Source: Nitrosophilus labii
GTDB lineage: Bacteria; Campylobacterota; Campylobacteria; Campylobacterales; Nitratiruptoraceae
Assembly: GCF_014466985.1 (NCBI RefSeq)
Contig: NZ_AP022827.1
Location: 38,673-102,672, forward strand
Length of the DNA: 64,000 nucleotides
Direction of reading: 5' to 3'
Within the stretch, counting starts at the first letter, position 1. Every line of letters begins with the position of its first letter. The notes below the pieces were generated by a model that did no database searches, was not told where the DNA came from, and saw nothing but the letters and a program-made list of their open reading frames with translations. The translations under genes were made by a program, and so were the position numbers. Positions 32,645 through 40,738 of this stretch are shown in pieces.

Positions 32645-34696
32645 ATGAATATAGAAATTTATATAAATGCTTTGGAAGATTATTATAAAAATATCAAAGA
32701 AAAGTATGAGTCTGCAATTGCAAACGAACATACGCTCCGAACTGACTTAGAAAATTTACTTAATGTCTTTAAACCTGGTGATGTCAAAATATTGCAAGAA
32801 ACAAAGAAAGAAGAATATGAAATAGGAAGTCCGGATTTTAGAGTTTTTCGTAAAATAGACCCAAAAGATTCCCTTTCTTATAATTTGTTGATTGGATATA
32901 TAGAAACCAAAAAGTTTGGAGAAAATTTAAATCGCATATTAAAAACCGAACAAATCAAAAAATATCTTGAAGTTTCTCCTAATATAATCTTGACCGACTA
33001 TAATCGATTCATCCACCTTTCTTATGACAAAATAGTGAAAGATTTAACTCTTTTTGAATATGGGATAGAAGATAATCTTCTAAATAGAGATTTTAGAATA
33101 GATGAAAATAAAGTCATTAATTTTAAAGCATTTTTAGATAACTTTTTTCTAAACTACGAAAAAAGAAAAATTAAAACAAAAAAAGAACTTGTAAAAGTAT
33201 TAAGTTCTCAATCCTTTTATTTGAGCGTGAAAACGAGAGAAGTGATAGAATCAAATAATATGGAATATTACAAATTTATTAGATTTTTCAATAAAACATA
33301 CGAAAGTTTTAAAAATGCTGTTAAATACGATTTTGACATAAAAGAGTTTTGTGATATTTTTGCCCAATCTGTTTCATACGGTCTTTTTGTCGCTCATATC
33401 GAAGGGATAAATATCGAAGAAGATTTGGATTTGCCAAGACTTTTGCCAAAAGAGTTTTCCATTTTAGCGGAATTTTTATACTTTAGCGCCCCATCTTTCA
33501 ATCTCCCGAAAGAAATTGAATATACCATTGCTAATATCAAAAAAACGTTGACGCTCATCGATACTGATAAAATATCGAAAGAGTTGAAAACTCACATCAA
33601 TTCTCTAACGATTTATTTATATGAGGACTTTTTAAAATCCTTCGACAATTTAAGAGGCACTGAAAGAAGAAAAGAGAGCGGTGTTTATTATACTCCAAAT
33701 GAGGCTGTTAGATTTATTGTTAAATCAATAAAGTCTATTCTTAAAGAGAAGTTTGAAATGAATGGCTACAAAGATGAAAATGTAAAAGTTCTCGATCCTG
33801 CTACGGGAACGGGAAGTTTTTTGGCAGAAGTGTTCAACTCCATCATTGAAGATGTCAATTCTCCGGTATTGCAAGAAAACTTCGTAAAAGAGAAATTTTT
33901 AAAAGACATATACGGATTTGAATTGATGTTTGTTCCGTATATAGTAGCCCATTTGAAATTGTCCAATATTTTAAAAAATAAGGGCTATTCGCTAAAAGAT
34001 GAGGATAGATTGCAGGTATATCTTACAACACATTGGATTTGCAGGGAAATAGTTTAAATCTTGAAATGCCACTGCTTTTACTTGAAGAAGAACACGAAAA
34101 ATCCAATAAAATTAAAATGAAAGAGGATATTTTAGTCATTTTAGGAAACCCTCCATACAACAATAAATCGAAAAACAGAGACGAAAAAATACTTAAACTT
34201 TTGGATAAGTATAAAGAAGGACTTAATGAGAAAAAAATAAATTTAGATGACGACTATATCAAGTTTATACGATTTGCGCAATGGAAACTACTTGAGCAAA
34301 ATAAAGATGTTTTGTCGCAAAAAAGCGGAATATTAGGATTTATTACAAACAACTCTTTCATTTGGGGTAGAACGCATAGAAAAATGAGAGAAAGTTTGTA
34401 TAAGTCTTTTGATGAAATCTATATTTTGAATTTACACGGCAGCAAAACAGATCCAAAAGAAGATAAAAACATTTTCGATATTCAAGTAGGGGTATGTATA
34501 TCTATCTTTATTAAATATCCGTTTGAAGTCGATAAAAAAAGAGTGTTTTACTATTCGACTTTTGAAAACGAGATTTATTCAAAAGAAGATAAACTCAAGT
34601 TTTTAGGCAGCAATATATATAAAGACTTGAAATGGAAAGAATTGGAGATTAAAGAACCATATTATTGGTTTATAGATAAAGATTTGAGTAGCGAAG
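32645..34696 (+). pseudogene. Type IIG restriction-modification gene, frameshifted and cut by an IS
   Basis: The first frame (32645-34057) has a PD-(D/E)XK-like nuclease region (GSPDFRVF ... GYIETKKFG), a helical middle and methylase motif I (VLDPATGTGSF). Near 34027 the frame shifts by one base: the second frame resumes with TLDLQGNSLNLEMPLLL and contains catalytic motif NPPYNNK. One missing A in CTTACAACACATTGG would explain it. The gene is then interrupted at 34697 by an IS3-family element, and no continuation appears after it. Confidence 0.8.
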
Positions 34697-34748
34697 TGAC
34701 CTGCTCCAAAAAGTAGGTCCAATTACAGAGTTAGTAATTGATTGTACA

Positions 34749-35585
34749 TCAAGCAACATTTTGCCTTCCTGAAACTTTTGATGGTGGCTTATTATTCAAT
34801 GAACTGTGTGGCCATTCATTATTGTAGTATTGCCGCCACTGTTCAATGATAACCTGGGCCTCTTTTCTGTTTGCGAACCACTCTCTATTTAAGCTTTCAT
34901 CTATGAATTTTCCATTGAAGCTTTCTACATAGGCTTTTTGCCAGGGAGATCCAGGTTTGATGAAAGCTGGGCCGATATTGTGTTTTGTAAGCCAGTGAAT
35001 AAGAGCTTTTGCTGTAAATTCCGAACCATTGTCAGAACGTATAAATTATGGTCTTCCATACAAGGTCATAAACCTGCTTAGAGTATCGATCAGATGTTTT
35101 GCTCTGATAGAAGTTGCCACTTCAAGAGCCAGGCACTCTCTTGTATATTCATCCACAACTACAAGAATTTTAAGCTTTTGTCCATTGGCAGCTCTATCAC
35201 TGACAAAGTCGTAACTCCATACATGATTTGTATGTTGTGAACACATTTTTATTGGATTGGTTCCTGGTCTTTTTCTTTTTGGTCTCTTCTTTGGAAGTTG
35301 GAGGTTTAGCATATGCCATATCCGATATACTCTTTTGACATTTATGGTCTCTTTTAATCGCCAGCTTAGCATTACCGCTATACGTCTGTATCCAAAGCGT
35401 GGATAGGTTTCACTTATACTTTTGATTGAATCCATCAAAGGTTTGTCTTTCTTAGGTTGTTTGGGTTCATATACAAACTGGGAACGGCTAATACCTATCT
35501 ATTTGCATGCCCGCCGCTGGGATATCTTATGACTCATCATCATTTTTACAGCTTCTCTTTTTGCAGTGGACGTTACCACTTTTTT
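34749..35585 (-). pseudogene. IS3-family OrfB (DDE integrase domain) with two nonsense codons
   Basis: The frame encodes the retroviral-integrase-like OrfB: HVWSYDFVSD, RSDNGSEF and AYVESFNGKF supply the D, D and E of the catalytic triad. TAG at 35499-35501 (between ACK and IGISRSQF) and TAA at 35046-35048 (between LYGRP and FIRSDNG) interrupt it. The second stop lies before the second catalytic Asp, so no active transposase can be made. Confidence 0.8.
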
Positions 35586-35836
35586 TCTGTTATTTCCTTG
35601 AGCGCTTCGTTAACCAGTAGTTGCTCTGATAGAAGTTTTTTGAGCTTGGCATTCTCTTTTTCAAGCTCTTTAAGTCTTTTTACCTCACTTACACTCATCC
35701 CGCCATACATACGTTTCCATTTGTAAAATGTCTGCTCACTTATATTATATTTGCGAATAACTTCTCTTTGGGTATCCGCTTTTTGAGCCTCTTGTAATAT
35801 TTTTACAATCTGCTCTTCACTGAATCTTTTCTTCAT
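35573..35836 (-). CDS. IS3-family OrfA (HTH and leucine-zipper part of transposase)
   Basis: The 87-residue protein starts MKKRFSEEQIVKIL with a GGAGG site and contains a helix-turn-helix (IRKYNISEQTFYKWKRMYGG) followed by a leucine-zipper-like helix. This is typical IS3 OrfA. It is intact, but the partner orfB is dead. Confidence 0.85.
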   Translation of the reverse strand: MKKRFSEEQIVKILQEAQKADTQREVIRKYNISEQTFYKWKRMYGGMSVSEVKRLKELEKENAKLKKLLSEQLLVNEALKEITEKKW

Positions 35837-35902
35837 CTGCTCCTCCAGTAGTTTTATTATACTCTAACTCTGATCTTGGTCCAATTTTTGGGGAGCAGGT
35901 CA

Positions 35903-36085
35903 GTAATGAAACAAAGATTTGAAGTTTGAATAATTTTTGTAAAAAATGAGAGAGCCAATTAAGATATCTACATTAAAACAATAACTAAAAAATTTTGGTA
36001 TACAAATACAAATGGGTTAGTAGTAATCAGACTAAAAAGTATTTAGGGGAAATAAATTGTAGTTGTAATTTTAAAAAATATTTGC
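35903..36085. other. Non-coding gap after the IS
   Basis: No frame of note continues from the interrupted restriction-modification gene. The stretch is AT-rich and leads into the plus-strand promoter of the type I toxin-antitoxin-like locus. Confidence 0.5.
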
Positions 36086-36091
36086 TATAAT
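36086..36091 (+). promoter_or_regulatory. Extended -10 promoter for a predicted antisense RNA
   Basis: TTTGCTATAAT ends at 36091 and matches the Campylobacterota vegetative promoter pattern, which lacks a conserved -35. A transcript from about 36098 would run opposite the small hydrophobic ORF at 36200-36274. Confidence 0.6.
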
Positions 36092-36097
36092 GGTAGC

Positions 36098-36240
36098 AGA
36101 TGATCAGGAAGCCGAAAGGGTTACCTTAGAGGGTTGGCGCCCTCTCCCGACAATCAGCTTCAAGATCAAACTGCTATTTAGGGTTTACAAGTTCGCTTCT
36201 TATTTCAGCAGTTCTTCGATTAGCCGAAGGACTGCTACTG
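36098..36240 (+). ncRNA. Predicted structured RNA antisense to a hydrophobic-peptide mRNA
   Basis: The region contains a GAGGG-loop-CCCTC hairpin (around 36129-36150). It also contains a strong stem of AGCAGTTCTTCG (36207-36218) with CGAAGGACTGCT (36225-36236), the latter inside the toxin-like ORF on the other strand. A -10 box lies seven bases upstream. Boundaries are approximate. The role as antitoxin RNA is inferred. Confidence 0.5.
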
Positions 36241-36274
36241 CAACTTCTAATATCAAAATCAATATTTTAATCAT
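36200..36274 (-). CDS. 24-residue hydrophobic peptide (candidate type I toxin)
   Basis: The ORF begins MIKILILILEVAVAVL and ends RLIEELLK: a short membrane-spanning helix with a charged end, the hallmark of Ldr/Ibs/Fst-like type I toxins. AAGG lies ten bases before the ATG. A leader stem (36295-36300 with 36321-36326) could block translation of the full-length mRNA. Convergent GCTATAAT promoters on both strands frame it. Confidence 0.55.
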   Translation of the reverse strand: MIKILILILEVAVAVLRLIEELLK

Positions 36275-36357
36275 TATTGCAGAGCCTTTTTAGTGACGCT
36301 CCCACCCTCACACCTCAAAAAGCGTCCTTAAAGGCAAAGTAGCAAACACCCTACTCC

Positions 36358-36363
36358 ATTATA
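36358..36363 (-). promoter_or_regulatory. -10 box for the hydrophobic-peptide mRNA
   Basis: On the minus strand the sequence AAGCTATAATGG places a TATAAT box about 84 bases upstream of the 24-residue ORF. It shares GCTATAATGG with the opposing promoter at 36086. Confidence 0.55.
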
Positions 36364-36601
36364 GCTTCAACAATTATACCATAATTACGGGTTTTTGTCT
36401 ATATTTTTATATTGTTTTTTCATTTAAAATTAATTAAATTTGAAATATAGTAGTATTTAAAATCTTATAATCTTTCATTTGGATATAATTCCATTTTTAT
36501 TGTTATCGAATTGCTATACTATTTATATTATAATGAATATGGAATGTAAATTTATTTTTATTGAAATGTTTTTATATTATAGTTTTCAAAAGTAATAATA
36601 G

Positions 36602-36916
36602 CTAATGAGAGTTATGTAGAACATCGGAGTTGATACATTTTCTTGCATTTGGTGAAATTTTAAATTTCATTGTTTTTTTAGAAGAATATTTGATCGGTTC
36701 CTTTGTTTTAATATTAATAATAGTACCTTTTTTTGTCTCATACGGATAAAATGCACCAAAGTTAGGAACTACGACTTTTTTGTTATCCTTTATAGCATCA
36801 AGAACGGCATAAAAAAACAGATCAAGAATATTGTCAATATCTTTTATTTTAAAGCCTGTAACACTTGCAATATTTCTTACTATTTCATGCCTTCTTATTG
36901 TTTCTTTTGCTGTCAT
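36602..36916 (-). CDS. HU/IHF-family DNA-binding protein
   Basis: The 104-residue protein shows the HU/IHF fold: N-terminal helices (RRHEIVRNIASVTGFKIKDIDNILDLFFYAVLDAI), then VVVPNFGAFYPYE and an arm ending KFKISPNARKCIN. HU-like proteins bend DNA and help replication initiation, partition or relaxosome formation. It lies downstream of the parR-like gene on the same strand. Confidence 0.85.
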   Translation of the reverse strand: MTAKETIRRHEIVRNIASVTGFKIKDIDNILDLFFYAVLDAIKDNKKVVVPNFGAFYPYETKKGTIINIKTKEPIKYSSKKTMKFKISPNARKCINSDVLHNSH

Positions 36917-36977
36917 TTTGATATTCCTTTCCTCGTTTTTTCACAAGAATGAGTATAAATATGGAATATGAGTGGTT

Positions 36978-37256
36978 CTACCACCCATATTCTACATCAT
37001 CTTTATCATTAGTATTTTTCTTATTTTTATCTTCTTTTTGCTTATCGTCCTTTTTTTTAGTTTCGATAGTTTTTTTGCCCTGGAGAACCGCATCAAGCTC
37101 TTCAAGATCATCAAAAAAGATCTCTCGCAAATTTTTATCTTTGGCCAACAGGATGATAGCTTGAGTTATTGCTTTGCTCTTGGACATACTTGGCAGCAAT
37201 TTATATATATCGGCAGCCATTCCTGTAATCGTAGCCTGAACTTTAACCTTTTTCAT
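36978..37256 (-). CDS. ParR-like centromere-binding protein
   Basis: The start is set at MKKVKVQATI after an AAGGGG site. The 92-residue protein has a possible ribbon-helix-helix N-terminus (ATITGMAADIYKLLPSMSKSKAITQAI) and a charged, lysine-rich tail. Its start overlaps the end of the ParM-like gene by 14 bases, the normal parM-parR order. It would link plasmid DNA to the actin-like filament. Confidence 0.7.
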   Translation of the reverse strand: MKKVKVQATITGMAADIYKLLPSMSKSKAITQAIILLAKDKNLREIFFDDLEELDAVLQGKKTIETKKKDDKQKEDKNKKNTNDKDDVEYGW

Positions 37257-38133
37257 AGTAACCCCTTGCATTTGCAAATTCATAAGGTTTTTCTGAAAAA
37301 TCAACATTCTTAGGCAACTTAGCACCTTCAAGGAAATATGCACCGCCGCCGCTGAATATTACCTTTGTAGCAGATCTCAGCAAATCAGATCTTTGCGATT
37401 TCATTTCATCAAGGATAAAATCTGTATAGTCAATTTTTGCGTCCTCTATCTCGTCTGTCAAGTCTATTTTTTCTCCGTAGTTCATAAAGTAACCAGTTGT
37501 AAATATATCTTTGGCCATCTGTTCTGTAATATCGGCATTAAATTTTTTCTTTATTTTAGTTTGCAATTCGGTGATAACCACATTGGCACCTTTTTTAGTT
37601 GCGAAAGATAGATCAGGACGAGGATCGCCATCTTCAAATACCAAAAAATCAAAAGTGTTGTAGCCAATATCAACTATGCACACAATACCGTTTTTATCAC
37701 CTTTATAGTCATAGAAAATACCCTGGCCCTGAGCCATAAGTTTTATCTTAGGCTTGATTACTTCATCGTTTATATTTATAGTTTTTATAGCCTCAATAAA
37801 ATGCTCTTTTTCATTCCAGTTTACAATAGAAAGCCCAGTTACGATATGTATAGGCTCTTTTGTGTTTAAGCCGGCTTTTTTTATTGCGTGGTAGATTATG
37901 AGGGGAGAATATTTAACAAGGAAATTAAATCCTCGTGTAGATACAGCATTGGCCAGAGCTTTGTCGCCTACTGTATATTTTTTACCACCATACTCATATA
38001 CATCTTCCTGGGCCGAACCATAATCAGCCATTGCCTCACGCTTTTTCTCAATTGCTGAGGCAAATTTAAACTGTTGGTCCTTTGTGACAACTTTGGTATC
38101 TCCATAACCAATATCAATTGCTATTTTTTGCAT
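37243..38133 (-). CDS. parM: ParM/StbA actin-like partition ATPase
   Basis: The 296-residue protein carries actin-fold motifs: phosphate-1 IDIGYGDTKVV (residues 6-16), phosphate-2 VDIGYNTFDFLVF near residue 153, and adenosine motif IFSGGGAYFLEGA near residue 263. The length is typical for ParM/Alp proteins, which push sister plasmids apart. Together with the ParA gene at 162 this gives the element two unrelated segregation systems. Confidence 0.85.
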   Translation of the reverse strand: MQKIAIDIGYGDTKVVTKDQQFKFASAIEKKREAMADYGSAQEDVYEYGGKKYTVGDKALANAVSTRGFNFLVKYSPLIIYHAIKKAGLNTKEPIHIVTGLSIVNWNEKEHFIEAIKTININDEVIKPKIKLMAQGQGIFYDYKGDKNGIVCIVDIGYNTFDFLVFEDGDPRPDLSFATKKGANVVITELQTKIKKKFNADITEQMAKDIFTTGYFMNYGEKIDLTDEIEDAKIDYTDFILDEMKSQRSDLLRSATKVIFSGGGAYFLEGAKLPKNVDFSEKPYEFANARGYYEKG

Positions 38134-38218
38134 TATATTGCTCCTTTGTTTGATATATGCTTCATTTTTTTTATTTTTTGTAGACTTTTCAAATAGTCTT
38201 GAGTATGGTTTTTTCTTG

Positions 38219-38521
38219 TTATAGATCCTTAAACCTTTCTTTGTATCTCTCCGCTATTTTATTAGCATCAAATTTGAAACCAAGTTTATCATACAGACGG
38301 TTTACATTGCTTAATGACAGTAGCATTGAAGCATCATTTTCATTAAATCTAAACCTATGTGGATATCCTCTTTCATCCTCTTCTTTTAAAGCATAAATGA
38401 CTATTCCGCTATCATCTTTTTTAATAACTTCGCAAATAACTATTCTTTTCCATTTCTTAGTAGTTTCTAAATCAACTACAAAATGTCCAGGTTGTAGCAT
38501 TTTCATTTCTTCTATTTTCAT
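38219..38521 (-). CDS. Hypothetical protein
   Basis: The start at MKIEEMKMLQPG follows an AAGGAG site. The 100-residue soluble protein is charged (RIVICEVIKKDDSGIVIYALKEEDERGYPHRFRF) and unfamiliar. It follows the exported protein gene at 38547 on the same strand and precedes parM after 85 bases. Confidence 0.55.
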   Translation of the reverse strand: MKIEEMKMLQPGHFVVDLETTKKWKRIVICEVIKKDDSGIVIYALKEEDERGYPHRFRFNENDASMLLSLSNVNRLYDKLGFKFDANKIAERYKERFKDL

Positions 38522-38546
38522 TTTTTCTCCTTTTTTCCTATTTATT

Positions 38547-38816
38547 TTAGTTCTTAGTTCTCTCAAATACAAGATATGTTCTATCTTTAAACAGAAAAGA
38601 TGTTTTTATTTCCCAGTCATTTTTATACATTTTTAAAATATTTGTCTTTCCTTCATAATCTCCTGAACATAAAATTTTTTCTTTTGCAAGTGCAAGAAGA
38701 TTGTGCTTGTCTACTACACATATCGACACTTCTTTGGATCCTGGAAGTGAAGATGCTGAAACTGTATTAGCTACAATTGAAGCTAAAATAGTCATAGCGA
38801 CAACGACCTTTTTCAT
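38547..38816 (-). CDS. Small exported protein
   Basis: The start at MKKVVVAMTI is supported by GGAG seven bases upstream. A signal peptide ends near VSASS (residue about 22). The mature chain of about 67 residues has two cysteines (SICVV, ILCSG). Function unknown. Confidence 0.55.
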   Translation of the reverse strand: MKKVVVAMTILASIVANTVSASSLPGSKEVSICVVDKHNLLALAKEKILCSGDYEGKTNILKMYKNDWEIKTSFLFKDRTYLVFERTKN

Positions 38817-39110
38817 AAGCAACTCCTTTTTTTTGTATTTTGGATATATTAGTATTGTAGTATTTATTTAGTTAAATTTCAATAGTTTTGAAATGTTTTT
38901 GGAATTATTTTTGATTTTTTTCGAATTGATTTGTAAATATATTCCAAATGCTTCTAAATATGATATTATGTACAATTATATTTTATTTGGATTTTATATT
39001 TATTTCTTTTTAATTGTTAATTAAATTGAAGTTAATTGTATATTAATTATTTTTGAATTGTTGTTTCAATATTATTTAATTGTAATTGTAGCTATGAGGG
39101 GGAGAGAGCT
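38817..39110. other. AT-rich gene-free stretch
   Basis: This roughly 290-base stretch is extremely AT-rich and contains no convincing ORF. A GGAGAGC/GCTCTCC stem spans its right edge and the end of the 39111 gene. It could be a DNA-unwinding region for a nearby origin, but nothing specific is seen. Confidence 0.4.
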
Positions 39111-39716
39111 TTAAGTCTTTTTGCTCTCCAAAAGGGTTAGTATTTTATCCCAGTATTCAATATCGACATTCTTAATGTTCGCTCGATCTTCAATCATTCC
39201 ATATGCAAATGCAGATATAACATTAAGGTTTGGGTGACGCTCTTGAAGCTCTTTAATCTTATCGTGTTTTTTAGCTCTAAAAACTCTTTTATGCATAATT
39301 AATCTGTTCTTTTTTAATGCTTTTTCCACTGCATATTCGATTCGTTTTTCATCTCTTTCATTAGTAGGCTTTAGCTTATCTTTTAAATGTTTTAGTAGTA
39401 TGTTTTTACTTATTTTATACCCGTCTTTTAAGTGCAAAAAGAATGCTTTTTTTAGCCAATTATTTACCAGTTTTTCTATTTGTGTAACATTATGATTTTC
39501 GAGTTGCTTTTGTGCTTTATCAAGTTCTTTGATCGCTGAAACCATAGGCTCTTTTCTCTGAATTATATCTGCAAGAAACCCTCCTACATATTTTGCAAAG
39601 AGTATTTTGTCCTCTTTTGTTTTGAGGTAGGGAGTTTGAAAATCTTCTTTGTCTATCTCTTTTTTAAGAGCTGGTAGGCTCAATATATCATATTCTATGT
39701 CAAGCAATGATGCCAT
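39111..39716 (-). CDS. Unrecognised basic protein next to a direct-repeat array
   Basis: The 201-residue protein is helical and lysine-rich with no membrane segment. It lies directly downstream (on its own strand) of seven TTCCCTTAATT-type repeats. That arrangement is typical of a repeat-binding initiator, copy-control or partition protein, but the sequence does not identify it. Confidence 0.6.
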   Translation of the reverse strand: MASLLDIEYDILSLPALKKEIDKEDFQTPYLKTKEDKILFAKYVGGFLADIIQRKEPMVSAIKELDKAQKQLENHNVTQIEKLVNNWLKKAFFLHLKDGYKISKNILLKHLKDKLKPTNERDEKRIEYAVEKALKKNRLIMHKRVFRAKKHDKIKELQERHPNLNVISAFAYGMIEDRANIKNVDIEYWDKILTLLESKKT

Positions 39717-39743
39717 AAATATCTCCTTATATTTTCATAAATA

Positions 39744-39960
39744 GTTCCCTTAAAATTGTAGCATATTTCCCTTAATCTGCTTATATATATATGTATCCCT
39801 TAATTTTAGGTATTGTTTCCCTTATTTTTTTATAGACTTTTAAATGAAGATATTAGTGTTTTTTGTTTCCCTTAATTGGGCAATATATATTAGAGTTCCC
39901 TTGAATTTTTTTTGGTTTATTATTGCATATTCGCTTTGTTTCCCTTAATTGGGCAATATA
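39744..39960 (+). repeat. Array of seven TTCCCTT direct repeats
   Basis: Copies of a TTCCCTTAATT-like core begin at 39744, 39766, 39793, 39815, 39865, 39895 and 39938. Two of them (39865-39887 and 39938-39960) are identical over 23 bases, ending GGGCAATATA. All point the same way. The array may be a second origin, a centromere or a cluster of autoregulatory sites for the adjacent gene at 39111. Confidence 0.7.
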
Positions 39961-40098
39961 CATACGACAGTAATGTAGTCATTTCCTTGGATTTTAAAAA
40001 CTGATCAAAGGACAAGAAAATAAAATTGAATAAAATTAGTGCAATATTAAAAAACAAAACTTGATATCAAAGTAATAAACTATAATAGATTTATTGCT

Positions 40099-40121
40099 TT
40101 TTAGACGATTTTGTGCTAAAA
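40099..40121 (+). promoter_or_regulatory. 23-bp operator and promoter of the traG operon
   Basis: TTTTAG-ACGATTTTGTG-CTAAAA lies 44 bases before the start of the next gene. TTGCTT (40094-40099) and TAAAAT (40117-40122) have 17-base spacing, so the element fills the promoter spacer, as at 27165-27193. Confidence 0.65.
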
Positions 40122-40164
40122 TTAAGGTATAGAAAAATCGTGTAATATTTTTAAAGGATTTTAT

Positions 40165-40407
40165 ATGGCAAAAAAACTAATAGATGAAATACTTAATAAT
40201 GATATTAAAAAAAACAAGGAAAAAAATTACAAGACTTTAACAATTTCTTTAACTAAAGAACAATACGAAGCACTTGATACATTGTCAAAATTATCAAAAA
40301 TTCCAAAAAGTAAAATAATAGTAATGGCATTGGAGAAAGAGGGCGTTTTTGATATTAATAAAATAAACAAACATAATAAAGGGGGAGGAAATGAGAACAA
40401 TACTTAA
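40165..40407 (+). CDS. Ribbon-helix-helix-like protein at the head of the traG operon
   Basis: This 80-residue protein has a strand-helix-helix core (KTLTISLTKEQYEALDTLSKLSKIPKSKIIVMALEKEG) typical of ribbon-helix-helix regulators. An AAAGGA site precedes the ATG. It overlaps the next gene by 17 bases. It may autoregulate the operon or act in the relaxosome. Confidence 0.7.
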   Translation: MAKKLIDEILNNDIKKNKEKNYKTLTISLTKEQYEALDTLSKLSKIPKSKIIVMALEKEGVFDINKINKHNKGGGNENNT

Positions 40408-40717
40408 TTGGTTTGCAGGTTATATTATTAAAGTAATCCTTATGTATTTAATGCTTGCTGTGTTTGGTGCAATTGCTTTTGTCGCATTTATTTTTATTGA
40501 TGACTATAAAACAGCAGTTGAATGGATAACAAACATTTCAACAAACGGACTGGGAAAAGTTGTTCTGTCTATGCCAATTTGGTTTCCATTTATAAGTTCT
40601 ATAAGCTCAATAAACGAAAAAAGTAGTGAAAATGAAAAAATTGCAAGAAGTAGAATGAAAAAAGAGTCTAAAAAAATTGATATGTCATTAATGACTAATG
40701 ACAGTTCGTTTATGTAA
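40391..40717 (+). CDS. Small membrane protein before traG
   Basis: The 108-residue protein has a long hydrophobic segment (ILMYLMLAVFGAIAFVAFIF) and a second, weaker one (GKVVLSMPIWFPFISS). A diverged copy lies at 4458-4760. It is preceded by GGGGGAGG and lies 21 bases before traG. It is probably a membrane partner of TraG or of entry exclusion, judging from the conserved pairing in both copies. Confidence 0.65.
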   Translation: MRTILNWFAGYIIKVILMYLMLAVFGAIAFVAFIFIDDYKTAVEWITNISTNGLGKVVLSMPIWFPFISSISSINEKSSENEKIARSRMKKESKKIDMSLMTNDSSFM

Positions 40718-40738
40718 GAGAGCAATATAGGGGAATTT

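Larger units (their letters stand above)
34697..35902 (-). mobile_element. IS3-family insertion sequence, inactive
   Basis: The 1206-base element is bounded by imperfect terminal inverted repeats starting TGACCTGCTCC on the left and, on the opposite strand, at the right. It carries orfA and orfB in the usual overlapping IS3 arrangement with a run of seven A followed by G as a likely frameshift site. No target duplication flanks it (AAG on the left, GTA on the right), so adjacent DNA was probably lost after insertion. Confidence 0.85.

Noticed and set aside
36090..36293. 67-codon plus-strand ORF
   Set aside because: It starts inside a strong promoter, has no ribosome site and lies antisense to the 24-residue hydrophobic ORF; it is better read as structured RNA.
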